From assembly GCA_905147135.1 (NCBI GenBank), contig LR990049.1:12045428-12109427 (forward strand): a stretch of DNA of 64,000 bases, written 5' to 3'. Source of the stretch: Blastobasis lacticolella. Its lineage: Eukaryota > Arthropoda > Insecta > Lepidoptera > Blastobasidae. Under the pieces are notes generated by a model. It made no database searches and was not told where the DNA came from. It saw only the letters and a program-made list of their open reading frames with translations. Both the position numbers and the translations under genes were made by a program. Below are positions 35,137 through 48,329 of the stretch, piece by piece (the stretch's first letter is position 1; each line of letters opens with the position of its first letter).

Positions 35137-37769
35137 CTTAGCGCTAGTTTTAAATATGAGTGTTTACATAGGTAAGGTTACTTTATCCAAAACACAGAAA
35201 TCTAAATAAATAAGCAAATTGATTTAGATTTCTGTCCTCTGAAACATGTATTTCATTGTATGAGGCTGAAGACCCCAAATGTAAGCAATATATTGTGTAG
35301 TGACTCTCCAGACGTTTTGGTGTAAAAGTTAGGAAGCAATTGAATAATAATAATAAATAATAAGATCTGCAAAATGCATATTACTCGTCCCTCACTCAAT
35401 TATAAAGTTAAGCTATTCGAAGGCCATATCGGGAGGTCATACATTATATTATTGGCGTTTGAAATGTAGTCCAATATTTCAAAGCGCGCCGGTGGCCAGG
35501 TTCTGGCGTTTAATCTCACGCTGGCCGTGGCGCCTGGGGTGTGGCCATCTCATTTTACATGGACAGATTACCGCCCTGAATTTTGCTACATGTTATTTAG
35601 CAGTCAGAAATACCGATAGCACTCGATAATCTATTTTTGGAGGCCTTTAATCGGGGCATTTTATTTTTGAGACAATTTCGAGGGACGTCATATTCTTAAA
35701 ATAAGAATGCTGTGGACGACATGGTATTTTATTCTTTCCATCTGGAAAGGTTTCCCCGGAGAGTAGGTACAGTATGAAGTTCTTCAAATAGGGGTTTACG
35801 GTTACATGCTATCTACTCTTGCATCATGCGACAGTCTCTGTTAAGCCTGAAAAGTTTGCCTGGATGGGTACCTCCTTAAATAAAATTATAAATGTAAAAC
35901 TATGCAAAGCAAAACTTTCTTTCTATCTGTCTTTTTTATCTATTTCTGCTATTAATACGTTGTTGTGTATGTTGCATAATTTGCGGTTTGAAGGATAACT
36001 CAAGCATCGTTCGTAACCACAAGCATGAGGCGTACCAGCTTAGCCCTTACCGTGACAAATACACTTGCATTGGTTCAGCATTTTTGTCACACGAAAGCTA
36101 AGTGCTCGAACTCTACATGTTTTGGGCGACAGTTACCATCTATCATCAGGGGTCTAAAAGGCCACATTAGCGTTTCATAGTTTCATATTAGAGTGCCACA
36201 AACTTATCTGATCCGGTGGCCAATATTGGAACTAAGTGACGCCATTTTGAATTGTCAGTTTGAATTTTGAATGTGGTAACAACAGCGACGCTGTAGATAT
36301 GTTTGTGACAAATCAATATAAATCGTGGCCTGGCCTTTTTAAAACTCCACGTGGACTATCAGATCTTTGTCCCTGAGTCATCAACAGAAATGACAGAGAA
36401 AAAAGAACAGAAAAATATTTGAGCTAAATTTCGCACTTACATAATATTTTTACACGCTACACCCTCTTCTGCTGAACATTTCGCGGTTGGTATTTGGAGC
36501 CGAGGAGCTATCTCGTCTAAATGTTAATTGCGTCACCACCGTGCCAACTTTCGTAGAATAGTGTTTCGGGGAAGCGCAGAATATTACAACCTCTTCGGAT
36601 TAAATGGCTAGTACTTTTTCCCTTTCAATAAAGGTCAATAAGGATTATTTTCGGATGGGGAAACATATTGAAAAAATGACGTCGAATTTACTTTTACGTA
36701 TTTATTGCTGCATACCTACATGTAGGTACATTAAGTGGAACCTGAAAGTTACTATGCTCTATTTCACATTACGAAAATTTTAGGTACCCACCACTACTGG
36801 ATATAGGTATAATTACATTTTGATTTAATACTAATACCTACTTAATAATTTAGTTAAGTCTTGTACAAAACTTCGATCGCACAGGATTCGATAACAACGG
36901 TCTCGTATTTTCGCGTAGTTTAAGCCTCTACCAATTTAATTAAAATCGGTACTGTTGTTTAGCAGTGAAAAGCATAGGTACAGAAACGTACGTTCTTTGA
37001 AAAATACACTAGCTTTTTCAAGTGGCAACAATTATTTTGTAATTGCTATAGTTATGTTGTGTCACTGCTTATTGCTTAACTAATGGTAGGGCACATTACA
37101 TTTGCCATTGTCTCCTAAAATTATACATGCCCGTAATGATGATGACCTATAATGACTAAGAACCTACTCTTTGTATATAAAATGTAATGCCATTATTTAG
37201 ATGATACTGAATTGTAGTGCCTATAATTGAATCACTCAACCTTAAAAACATTAGTATCTTAAACTGTAGAATAGTAGATGAAATTTAAAATAAAATGCTT
37301 CTATTCGTTATACAGAACTGTAGCTATGTTGAGCATAAACCTGATCTCGTGAGTTTATATGCATTATACCCTCGGAAAACGGGAAGTATTCACAATTTCC
37401 CACTTCTCCCACATTGCAAATGGAAATAAACCTTGAACCGCCGACACATTGTTTACAATATTTCATACACTCGTGCAAAGCAAATGTTCGCACCAAGTGG
37501 GCTTCAGAACTCTTTACGTGTGAAAGCATTCGTTCCGATTCATTTTGAATTCCATTATTATGATAAAATTGTATTAAGGATTGAACTTGCGAGCCCACGT
37601 AAGACGATAAATTAAAAAAGAAAGAATATTTACTTATACATTAATAATAAGATGCTCACATAATATGTTGCAAGAAACCTACAAATTGTCTATTTAAAAT
37701 GCTTTCTGAAATATAACAGTATATTTATGTATTATTCAAGTAATGGTAGAACACCTTACAAGGAAGTGT
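35137..37769. other. Non-coding DNA, little recognised
   Basis: About 36115-36160 carries a repeat D scrap ('gggcgacagttaccatctat'). Around 35480-35560 a GC-richer stretch ('gcgcgccggtggccaggttc') stands out. Otherwise AT-rich and without a supportable gene. Confidence 0.4.
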
Positions 37770-38335
37770 ATTCCTGTTAGTGTCTCTTTCATGTTGAGTC
37801 TTTTAGGATCGAAGCACTGTTTCCGTGCGCGGTCCACAGGATTCTGAGCATGCATCTTCAACACCACATTTCCAGTTCATCGATGTTGTGTTGGTCTTGC
37901 GTCCTCAGTGTACATGTCGCAGCTCCATACAGAAAGATTGGAAAGACCAGGCACCTCATCAGCCGAACTTTTATGTTTCTGGTTATTCTGCGGTCCTTCT
38001 AAATCTTTGTGAGTTTTTCCATGGAGGATCTAGTCACAGCACAACGCATCCGAATTTCATTCTCGCAGCCTTCAGAATAAGTGATCGTGGAGCCCAGATA
38101 TACATAGCTCTTGATTACCTCGCATCCCGGAAGTCTATATCTTGGACGTCCTGTTGGTTGTTGTTGGCACGGTCTACAATAATTATTTTTGTCTTATCAC
38201 GATTGATTGTAAGTATTCAATCTAGGTTTAGGTTATTGGGCTCCTTTTTCCGCACTTGATCTCAAATTTGGTCCTTTGCACGTAGAAGTTTAAAATCGAA
38301 CACTGTGGTCCTCAGACGACAAAGAAGAGTTTAAA
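37770..38335 (-). pseudogene. Broken non-LTR reverse transcriptase fragment
   Basis: Translated on the - strand, the block gives the C-terminal part of a LINE reverse transcriptase: a KTKI-type stretch, then 'YVYLGSTITYSEGCENEIRM', 'SSMEKLTKI', 'VRLMRCLVFPIFLYGA', 'TLRTQDQ' and 'LRILWTAHGN'. This is the thumb and downstream region usually annotated in moths as endonuclease-reverse transcriptase. At least two in-frame stops break it (between LTKI and KDR, and in the W-C-stop-R region). The catalytic FADD part and the endonuclease are absent. The + strand 144-residue ORF over the same bases is a shadow of it. Confidence 0.7.
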
Positions 38336-41300
38336 TTTCATCTCTGGTTGATGCTGGGAGGGTAATATTATCATTATCATTTAGTATCATCATTATCGTC
38401 ATCATTAATATTCATTGGACATTACATTTTGAGAAGAAGAGCTGACAATAAGTGTATAATCTATCTAACAAGCCGTTATACTTTTAATGTGCAACCTCTT
38501 GACAAGAAGCGTCGGGAATCTCGCCTCCCACTCCGCTTCGCTGGTAGTGTAAATACCTTTGTTAAGAGCGCCCCTGCGATATGAAAGTGTTAGCTCTCGA
38601 CGGAGTGGTCGAAGCTTGTTTATCCGATTGAAATTTCTTGAAGAAAACTGAAGTTTGTTTGCGTTCCGTTCCATTGCGCGTGTTTGCTTCAAACGGAGCG
38701 CGGCGACCACAAAATGCAATTATCGATCCGCTGTCTGCCGCAGCTATGCCCGGATCGCATTCCGATGCAGCGCCCAACTATGAACCAGCCGTTGGACGCC
38801 ACTTTACGATGGCATTTTAAAACTAACAGCTTTAATAACGGACCAGGATTGCTAGGAAGAGCTATCCGTGATAGATAGAACACAATTTCTGACATACCTA
38901 AGTCGCGCTAAATACAAGCTATTTTCAAAAGCTGACACTCCAAACGAAGTTAACGACCCGTTGCTCGCGGCGAGGTCTACTAATCAGGTTCTGGAGCTGA
39001 CATTATAATGTACTACATAAAACGAGCGTATATACCTATTCATAATCTAGAACTTCAAAAATTAACCTTTATTTATAACGTTTTTGTTACACCATTATTT
39101 ACAGTAGGATCAACTGCTTACGAAGTGCTTGAGAACTTACGTATCTCTTAGTGGTATATACTATAAAAAGAAGAACTAAATAAGGACAAAACACGGGACA
39201 TATGACTGTACTTTACTCACTACTCGCTAAGGTAGCTTGGATTTGTGATTTATTTTGGTCAATTTACACGTAAATGGGGTTATTCGTGATATTTTCAATT
39301 AAAGTTCAAGATAGTACTCGCGATACCTATTGATTTGTAATGAATATGAGGATACGATGTATAAAATGATTAATAGCGATTGAACTCAGTATTCTTCATT
39401 GTAAAATTTCCTGCCACTAGTCCTATTCCACAACGCTTATCCATAAATTCTTAAAACCTAGATAGGTAAATTAACTTCAGAGCTCCAGTGTTCTCCTTCA
39501 GAACTTTCTTGTTTGCCTAACTTCACGTATGTTGGACTTAATAGCTTTTCTTCGTTCCACTCAATCCAGATATGCACCAAAGTTAAATTCTGTTTAATTT
39601 CGAGTGTGTTAATCAGCCAACTTCAGAAGTTTGACTTCTGTAAGACTAAAATGAACTTTAACAAGGAGATCGTTATTTGTTTTCTTACCTCCCTCTGTGC
39701 AGTAGAAGTTGTATGTACTTAACTATTGTTATTAAAAAAAATTGTTTCTTTGTGTCCTTGCCTTCTTATTAGGTAACTCTGATAGTACATTACATGATGT
39801 ACATATACTACATATATAGTATCAAATAGGTAAAAATATCACAGACAAAGTTCTTGCTTTTTTACGATTTCGTTACAACCCAAGAAACTTAAGTTAATCT
39901 ATAGAGAGAAAAACATAACATCATATTGCAACACTTAAGAATATCTAATGATCTATCACTGTCACGTTTAAAATTAATCACTCGTGCTTTGCACTCGATA
40001 CGGCCTAAGTTATTTTACTGTCCCACCAGTACCGTGCAGAGCGCAACTCTTGAACGCGTACTTCTTTACTTGGAAAGGTGTAACTGGATGAACTGTGTGG
40101 ATAGTTGTACGAGTGAAATGTATCGCGGATTTAGTTATTTACCTATCTCGCTGTTTCTCCGGTATGGAGCAGAACGCAACTCTTGGTGTTGTAGGGCTTT
40201 ACATCAAACGGTATTAGTGTATAAACTATGAGGAAGGTTGTACGAGTAAATGTATCGCGCTACTGGTCCGCCCACGCGCAGCCACGTGCAGTGATGCGCC
40301 CGCGCAATGAACCCTGCTTATGCATTTTATGTGGCTCTATCTATTCTAAAGTGAAAATTGTGAAATGTGTTTTGTTCTGAGTAGTGAAACCAGGTTTATT
40401 CTCTATTATTAAACTTATATTATCCAATATAAGTTTAGTTTAACTAGAATAAAATAAATAAATAAATGTGCGTGGACAATTCACACAGTGCTATCTAGCC
40501 CCTAAGTAAGAAAAGCTTGTGTTATTGCTGCTAGATAACTGATAAACTACTTATACACTTTTAAAAATATACATCTTACATAACACATGTATTATATTAT
40601 TATAAATGTAACAGAAACACATGGTTTTACACAAATTATATAAATGACAGAAACATTTAAAAAAAATATTTAAATCGCATATGGCATTATAAGTTTCCTT
40701 ACAACTCTGTAGTAAGTCATGAAACTCTGAAAACTTTCGCTCTTCTATACACCTAATTAATTGTAGCGTCTAACAAGCGTATTTTGACATAATATTTCAC
40801 TCAGCATTTACCAACAAATAAATTATTTACTACACTATTCATATCAGTAAATTCTTATGAACTTTTCTTTCCTTTCAAAGACAAACTACTGAGTTTGAAC
40901 TGAACTGTCAGGTTTCAATTAATTTCAAACAAAAATAGTATTCAAACAACAAACTACCCACTTCTTTTAAAAAAAGGAATAATGAAACCACACATAGGTT
41001 CAAACCACAACTCTCTAGGATCCTATCTGCTCTAAGGTCCGTCATAGGACACGCTTATCTAATCAGAGAACTAATCGATGATTTCTAGTTATTCACGTGT
41101 TTAGTCCGCATTCCCACACTCGTGGGCCGGGCATGTTTACGAGACTGGAGGTGTATATTTTCACTCTAATTTACTAAGCGCCCGTGTAACTCGAAGTAAC
41201 CAGTTACAGTTTTCAGTGGCCACTAACGTCCAGGAGTTTATCGCTTTTTAGGAATATTAACTAACGTGTAGCGTTGTGCGTTGCTAACTTATTGGCCTTT

Positions 41301-41589
41301 AATGCTCCACTGTAAAGGGGTTCTGTCCGTTTTTCGTTTTTTTGTCTGGTTACTAATTAAGTTTTAATTGGTAGTCAATCCTTTAGACCCTTTTAGCGAA
41401 AACTACAACTAACTCATTAGAAGAATAACAGAACCTACCTCTTAATGTTCTACGCGGTACAAATCTCGTTAGTCTTGTACTGTATTAAGTCGTTAATATT
41501 AAAATCAAATCACGAAGTGTGTCTATCCCACTGTTTATTGACAAGCTTTAAAAATTAGCTTATAGCAGGCTGCAAGTTGCATTGGATCG
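38336..41589. other. Upstream non-coding DNA of the neuregulin-like gene
   Basis: No coding region supported. About 38640-38880 is GC-balanced with three overlapping short ORFs on both strands, possibly a conserved non-coding block. The remainder is AT-rich and lacks the repeat families abundant elsewhere, which would fit a gene-proximal regulatory region. Confidence 0.35.
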
Positions 41590-41832
41590 GATAAAGCCTC
41601 CAGTCGAGGTCGGCCCGGCGGCCTGCGCGCGCGCTCCTTCCATACTCGTTGCGACACATCGCCTCCAACGCCTCGCGAAGCTGTGGATCTCACAATTATA
41701 AACCACTACCAGGGATAACAATGGATCTAAATCTACCTCAGAATAAACCCTAAAGTGCCATAAGTGACCGTGTAATAATATGTTGTGAAATATGTGGAGA
41801 ACCCAAAATAAAAACCCACCAAGAAAATCAAA
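41590..41832 (+). promoter_or_regulatory. CpG-rich promoter/5' leader of the neuregulin-like gene
   Basis: The stretch 41605-41640 (cggcccggcggcctgcgcgc and following) is the most CpG-rich run in the local AT-rich background, directly upstream of the start codon. A 'ttataaa' lies at about 41697 but is close to the upstream ORFs and may not be a TATA box. The transcription start cannot be fixed. A leader intron is possible. Confidence 0.4.
41721..41753 (+). other. Upstream ORF 1 (10 codons)
   Basis: ATG at 41721 (context aacaATGg) encodes MDLNLPQNKP and stops with TAA at 41751-41753, 79 bases before the main start. A two-codon ATG-TTG-TGA follows at 41780-41788. Relevant only if the transcript begins upstream. 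Confidence 0.4.
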
Positions 41833-41836
41833 ATGA
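41792..41836 (+). other. Upstream ORF overlapping the main start (ATGA)
   Basis: ATG at 41792 opens a 14-codon ORF (MWRTQNKNPPRKSK) whose TGA (41834-41836) overlaps the main ATG (41833-41835) in the arrangement ATGA. Such overlap permits termination-reinitiation or dampens main-ORF translation. Both start codons have A at -3 or a permissive context. Confidence 0.45.
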
Positions 41837-42355
41837 CAAAATTCGCGGCAGCCGTAATAGCGTTATTACTTTTCATCCTGGCCACGGACGCGGAATTCGT
41901 TATAAAAGGCAAAGTAAAAAAGCGAAACACTGTGATAAAAATAAATGAAAGTTTCCCGCCGTTGTGCTTTTATAATAATTCCATATTTAAAAACAATGAC
42001 ACGTTGAAGCGTGTAGTTTTCGCGTCCAAGTACATTTTCACAGGGAAAATATCGGGCGTGCAGAAGCGGAAACGGGCGCGCGGGAAAAAGCGGAATGTGT
42101 TCAAAGTGTTCGTGCGGAGGGTTCTGAAGGGTGACGTCGGTGGATTCGGCGATATTTTGAATTTCGAAACGCGAACGATTAACTCGTCGAGCCGGGCGTA
42201 CGTGGTGGCGGAGGGGCGCGCGGGCGGCTGCGCCCCGGCGCGCGGCTGGCCGGCTCTGCTCTTCGCCGCCCATGAGTTTTCGTCGCTGAAACTGCTAATT
42301 GATCCTCTGCCATCGAGTTTAGAACACGTTCGACGAGTAAAAGCTGTTATAAGAG
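41833..42355 (+). CDS. First coding exon of a secreted neuregulin/Vein-like ligand (partial)
   Basis: The exon encodes 174 residues plus one base. Residues 1-20 are a classical signal peptide (hydrophobic core AAAVIALLLFILA, cleavage likely after ATDA). Two lone cysteines follow (45 and 133), with N-glycosylation sequons at 38, 48, 55 and 117 and a strongly basic patch at 78-87 that could bind heparan sulphate. A domain runs from FASKYIFTGKI (63-73) through FKVFVRRVLKGD (90-101) to LKLLIDPLP (152-160). This order resembles the N-terminal region of neuregulin-type EGF ligands (Drosophila Vein is the insect member), where it precedes Ig and EGF domains; that match is from memory. The frame stays open to 42576, but the AG|GTAACT donor at 42356, phase 1 as usual between extracellular modules, marks the exon end. 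Codons for residues 118-145 are very GC-rich. Alternative: another NTR/NtA-like secreted protein. Confidence 0.6.
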
Positions 42356-43044
42356 GTAACTTTATCAATCATCCGTACAATCATAAAGTTTGTAATTTTA
42401 TGGCGCCAATATTCTTGTTGAGGCAAATTGACAACTTAATTATCATTGAGATGGAGTTGAAATGTTTTAGTGAAGTTTCTTGTTTGCTACCGGTTTGCGT
42501 AGCTCGAGACCTATTTATGTTGATATACATGCATACTTACAACCACATATTATACATTAAGTTTATAAAATACTAGCGATCCCGCCGTGGGTATTATTCT
42601 TTATAGGATCACTCGCTTGGCTAATCTAAAGATTGTCTAAACATTTCATAAAAATTGGTCCGGATTCGGAACTAGGTACTAGACGTTATTAGATTTTCTG
42701 TGCTACTAGCGAACATTTGATAGGTACAATTATGTTCTGGCTACACAAAACATTTAGGTTAGTATACTGGGTCGGGTATAAGCTACAAGTGTAAGAGGCG
42801 CACACATACACCCAAATAATTTACATGCTTTAAGATCCTTCCTCTAAAACGGGCAACATAAAACGGGCCATAGTGTCTCTTTATGTAAATCAAATCACGG
42901 AAACTTGGTCCCGAAACTTGAATTTCTAACATAAGTATACGTTGGTGTACTTCCTACATAAACTTGGATACATGTATAAATACATTCCTTTCTATACGAA
43001 AGGAATTTGTCGACAGTTGGAATATCCTCCAAGATACAAAGTAA

Positions 43045-43168
43045 AATCTCCACGAATGGCAGGCAGGAGATTTCAAAGTTAACAGCTGAATTTGCTGCCC
43101 ATTTTCTAATAATCGCCTTCCACACTATGTAAAAGGGATTACTGCGGTTCTATTCTGCTGGGCAGCGT
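43045..43168 (-). repeat. Repeat C, copy 4, partial
   Basis: 'aatctccacgaatggcaggc', 'gctgcccattttctaata' and 'tattctgctgggcagc' are diverged matches to repeat C in reverse. Confidence 0.55.
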
Positions 43169-43236
43169 ACGTCCAAATGATAAATTACCTGAATCCTTGA
43201 ATTATCAAAATCACTACTTATAGTATATTCTACTTA

Positions 43237-43360
43237 TAGTTGTCTGGAAGAGATCACATTAGTGATAAGACCGCCCTTTGTACTATCTACCATATTTTTT
43301 GTATCTGTACTTGTGTGCTATGGTGTGCAATAAAGAGTTTTGTATTGTATTGTATTGTAG
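43237..43360 (+). mobile_element. LINE 3' end
   Basis: 'tgtctggaagagatcac', 'gataagaccgccctttgtac' and 'gtgtgcaataaagagttttg' followed by a (tattg)n tail. This is the same 3' end type as at 4995, 8400, 48330 and 48572. Confidence 0.6.
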
Positions 43361-44059
43361 TATAATAATATATATAATTTGAACGCTGTCTGCTTTTTAC
43401 AAGCTTTTATTTAGTTTCACATGTCCCCGTGTCTGTTCGTAAAAAAACCTTGCAAATTACATTGGATCTATTTTCGGTTTCCGATCGTGCTGAAATGTTA
43501 CGCACTTGTAAGTTCGGTGACAATGCAGTGTTATGATATAATTAAGTTGATCTGATGATGAACACGGAAGGTCACTCCTAAACTATGCATGGCAAACCCA
43601 TCGAGTTTGGGCTCGTTTGATTAGTCTTGAGAAATCATAGAGAATGCGATAAAAGTTTGCTATGAAAAAATTAATTACATTTGAACTTGTTTTTAAGTAC
43701 TTACGGCCGTAGTGTTTACCTTTACGGTGTGGGACAAAGCCGTGAGCTTTACATATGAAATTGTAGTATTAGTATGATTTATGTACTCATACACTATGTG
43801 AGTATGTGTGTATGTTTGTATGCATAGCCGAGTGCATCTAACACGGTCGCGGCGAACAATTCCGTGTGATTCCAAAGTGATGTGGCGGCGGTCGCTTTAT
43901 CTCGTAGATGATTATCGGGTGTGAATTGTTGTGCCCAAACGTGGACTGCCGCGGTTGTAAAGCCATGGAACCATTACCTAATTGGATGAGGAGAGCTTTT
44001 GTCAATAGACCAAGAATTTTCGTATTTTTTGTTGAGATTTTTAACACTGATAGTGGCAA

Positions 44060-44195
44060 GAATAAAAGAGAAGAGAGTTGTAGATATATGCGAGGTCTGG
44101 GAGTTGTGTCAGGACGGAGCAAAGTGGCGGTCCATACTCTCTGTCTACCCCATCTGTGGGACAGAGCAGTGGGATTTACATATGTGTGTATTTTT
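44060..44195 (+). mobile_element. Retroelement 3' end, related to 11525-11632
   Basis: 'gggagttgtgtcaggacgga', 'gcaaagtggcggtcc' and 'ctctgtctaccccatctgtg' match the reverse of 11525-11632. The 104-140 residue ORFs over 43838-44260 are probably derived from this element. Confidence 0.45.
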
Positions 44196-45379
44196 AACAC
44201 TTTGAAGTGTCTGATGTTATAGTGTAAATCGTACAAATTATAGTAATAGGTAGAAGACACTTCTTATTTATTTTACAGTTACAGTATAAAACATACACGA
44301 TTGATTACAGAAATAGACTGAATATTTAAAAGGGATAAATGTTCACACAAAATAGGTAGGTATACACTTAGCTGACGCTACCAGGGGTAGTAACAGAGTT
44401 GGCATATTTTATCTTTGATCATAAAAATATTAAAATATTGTAGTATCTCGATATAGCGAGCAGGATGAATGTGGTTCACTAGGTAAAAAGTGTAGCTATT
44501 TTATCCTTTTGAATCAAAGTAAAATATGGCGACTGTAGCTGTCCCTGTGTTTTACTACCTATGGTTGTTGATTTTTTCATTTAGGCTGATATTAAATGTA
44601 CAGTAAAATAAGTCGGAGAGAATGATACATTAATTTCAAATCTGTTTTTTTGTAGCGTGTTTAATAAGTGAATACAGTTTTGGTCCCAATTTCATACAGC
44701 GAATAAAAAACTAAAATTTATTTACAACTAATATACAACAATACTATGAAACAAATATAACCGTTGTTTATTTACATTGCCCCACTTCCGGTGTATGGCG
44801 ATGGACAGCCTCTTCAAAAGAAATGATTAATAAGTTAATTAATTAATTAACCAGTTTTTCAATTGTACATGAATATTTATCATTTTATGTATTTTATAAC
44901 ATACATAATGAAAACATATTATTTCGTTTTATTCGACAAAATATTCAGTTTTTCTCAGAATAATCATGAGCAATGCAATGACACATCCACTCGTCATTCA
45001 CGTATCCGTGGTATAAGTCTAAATTATGAACACAAAGTTCCACTCCTTGGTCCGAAATGTATTCGTAGAACCTCTTCGTGGGCGGAGTCGCACCGTGAGA
45101 AAACAAATCCCAAACGCGGCTTAGCGCTTGACTTTTATTAGGGACACTAGGATAGTTTTACTACAAATGTGTTCCCAACTATACGCAATGGTTTTATCTG
45201 GACATTATCAGAGATCGCTATCAGCAGCCCGGCCAGTATTAAACGATATTTAATGCTCATTCCTTATTTTCTTAAGCAAATAGTAAGAATTTAAGTTACG
45301 GGCAAAGTACAAGATTACTGCAAGATAAATCCGTAGATAAACATTTGGAGAGCGTATATTATAATCGGGACAAGTTTGT

Positions 45380-46000
45380 CGGTGGATAAAAAAGCCGTCT
45401 CGAACCCTCGCGCCGTGTCGGGCGAGCCCTCGTCAGGACCACCGACGACGCAGGATCCCCGACAAATTTATTGACACACTTTCAATTAAATCTATTGTAC
45501 TGTTTGAGCGTCCGCGGCGGTCAAAACAGAATAAAACACGATAACTCGCCGCGTGAATCCGTAATGCGGCCCGTATCGTCCGTCCCGGACGCCGTAAAAG
45601 GAGATTTATTAAAACTATTTGGGGAAACAGATTCGATCGGAACCGAACGATTTGACATTTAGATAAAGAGTGAAATTTATTTTAACCTCGGTTACGTGGC
45701 GGCGGAGTGACAATGGAATAAAAAGGTTGTAAAAGGCGCGTGTCGGTGCGGCCGCCCACGGGCGCTGGGTCGGACGGCCGGCGGCCGCTGCCCCCGCTGA
45801 TAAACCGCGACTGCGTTATTACGGCTACTCGCGAGCACGTGTAAATTTCTATGTGAGAACATGCCAGATAAGCCGCCGCGACGTGCGTGGGCGCAGAGAA
45901 ACGCCGCGCCGCGAGCCTCCGGCACCGCTGGCGCCGCGCCCGCGCCGCAACAGACGGCGCCAACGAGATACACTTTTTTTACAACTCCACAAACCATTAT
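45380..46000. other. GC/CpG-rich unique island in the intron
   Basis: High G+C and many CpG (for example 'cggccgcccacgggcgctgg' and 'cgccgcgcccgcgccgcaac'), no match to the repeat families here. Overlapping - strand ORFs of 93 and 112 codons are Arg/Ala-rich without a domain. Could be an internal promoter, enhancer or alternative first exon. Confidence 0.35.
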
Positions 46001-48329
46001 AATAGCGAAAAAAGTCACGGGGTTCCGCAAACTTGTTTAGTGCCCACGGAGAACGGCAATTAGCAATCGTGTTCGTAGTTCGAAGTTGCGTAGTAGTTCA
46101 TTCCTTTGTGTACTTCACGACGTTGCTTCAGTAGCTAAACACAATTACGCAAACGCCTGAAGGCATTAAATATCAAATAACAAGTAGGCACTATTTCAAC
46201 ATATTCGAATGACAATGGGAGAGTAGGCGGCAGTCATAAACCTACGGAACCCAGGAAATATAGTAATTTACGATGATAATAAATTTATTGCGGTTATATT
46301 TTTGACACGCTGATCGTTTTCTGAAGTTCATAATAAGAAATAAACGTCAGTCAATATTAATGCTATTAATTATAATACGCCCACACCAGGGCCAATGTAA
46401 ATAAGATGGTATTCATTGTTACGCTCAGATTTTACTACCTCAAGGTGATATATTTCTATTGTATTAGAGATTTCAAAAATAAATCCACAAAAGTTTAAGC
46501 TTCTACCGATGTTTGGAGATATCGCAGAAATCTCAATGCTTAAATTTTATTTGTATACGTGGGATTTTGTGTTCCATATAATGGATTATTGAATGTTGAA
46601 TGACATATGTGAAGTGAAAGCTTGCGCTTGTGCATACATATAAATATCCTATCAGATATATTCAACAAACACGATAACCCAACTAGCAACTTTACACTTA
46701 TCATTCCGAAGACACGCTTCAAATGTCATTGTTTTTAAAGTGAGGTAGATCAGTGCTATGAACATAATCGTCTTAGGACGTGACAGGAGAATAAGTTATT
46801 TTCGCTGACGCATTGTTTTGGGAGTCTCGCGGGAGCGAGGGAGTCAAAATGTCATGTCGGACCGCCGGAACGTGACGCACCCAGCGTCATAACTTTGTTG
46901 ATCCAGCGGGCACAACGCTTCGCAACAATAGTTACGTAATGAAACAATATCATCATTATGTAAGCCCGATATTAAAGATCTCGGTTCTCTCTTATCATGA
47001 AATTTAGTTAGAGAGATTTGTTCAATTATGGAGTGATACCGGTAAATGGAAAAGAGAACTACTGACTGTAACCTATAATAAGTAACTGTAATAAGAAATT
47101 TCATTTTGAATGATGATAAATGCCAAGTTGCGCTCCTCATAAAGTCGCTACGAGATATGAAAACGAATATCATATTCAAATTCAAATTCAAAATAAATTG
47201 TTGGGAGCGTAACTTACAATATGAATTTCAATGAAACTATGCTCTGTGAGCGGATGAACCCCGTATCTGCATCCTCAGGGTTAGGTACGGCATGAAATCA
47301 AGCGATATCCATATTCCGTATCGAAAATCGATTTATACGATGCAGTTACCGGCGCGCGCGTCACGCTGGCCGGTAAAGCCGACGTTTCCTTAATTTACAT
47401 ATTCCCATTGTATCCTGCTGAGTTTCCATAAAATTTAACAACACTAGAGTCGAGCTCCACGTGTCCTGCGAACGCCCAAGATGCTACTTTACGACGATCC
47501 TCAAGACCAAGTTAAGGTTATAGCGATAATTCAGTTTTATGAAACCCCTTTCAGGTAACAAAGTGTGTACCCCAAGTTCTCACATAACTTACATTAGCCG
47601 AGTCGATGGTATGGTTTTATTACAATTTGTGGGAGTTTTGAATTACATGTTTAATATCATGCATTTTATGGGACCGCCATTCACTCATAACCCATGATTC
47701 TTTTGTCCATTGTCTCGGCGGAAATCTCGGAATATAAGATTGGATAGATTCGAAATTTCTTACTATCGTATTTCAAAAGTTGTTACAAAGTTGTTGCTAT
47801 GAACAATATTTCATTTTATAAACATCTTTTTTTTTCAATCTTTCTTATAAACATCTTAAAAATACACCCGTCATTCTCTCTTTGGGGACCATTTTGCGTC
47901 TATTAAGCCACCGCGGTCGCTGATTATGCTCAAGTGTAATTTATTTTATTTGGCCGTACAACACGACACGGCATAATGCAGTGAAGAATTCTCGACAAAG
48001 GTTTATGGCTTCAATAACGAAATTTACGACGATAATTGCGGCGGAATACGTGTCAAAAGTGTAGCAGCGACAGGCTGTAGATAACTTCGATAATAATAAT
48101 AATAACTATAATTAAAGTTTATCGCGTGGTGCGAAATATCACAAATTATTTATTAAGTCGGTGGGAATGTTTGAAGTTATTATTTATTAAGTAGGTACAG
48201 AAATGCTTGATAATATCTTTTGAAAAATGTAGTTGTTTTTACAGCAGTTTACGTCTTGTGGGTGATACCGTTAGGTACGATGATGGCGGTGTATGTCAAA
48301 ACTTTGTTTGGACGACAGACCCGCTGACC

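Noticed and set aside
37825..38259. 144-codon + strand gene
   Set aside because: It is antisense to a decayed reverse transcriptase readable on the - strand.
42356..42576. C-terminal extension of the neuregulin-like protein
   Set aside because: The frame is open by chance past a good phase-1 donor, and composition changes abruptly to AT-rich intron-like sequence.
43838..44260. Ion-channel-like exon (phrase PNWMRRAFVNRP)
   Set aside because: The likeness to a receptor loop is a few residues only, and the ORF runs into a repeat shared with 11525-11632.
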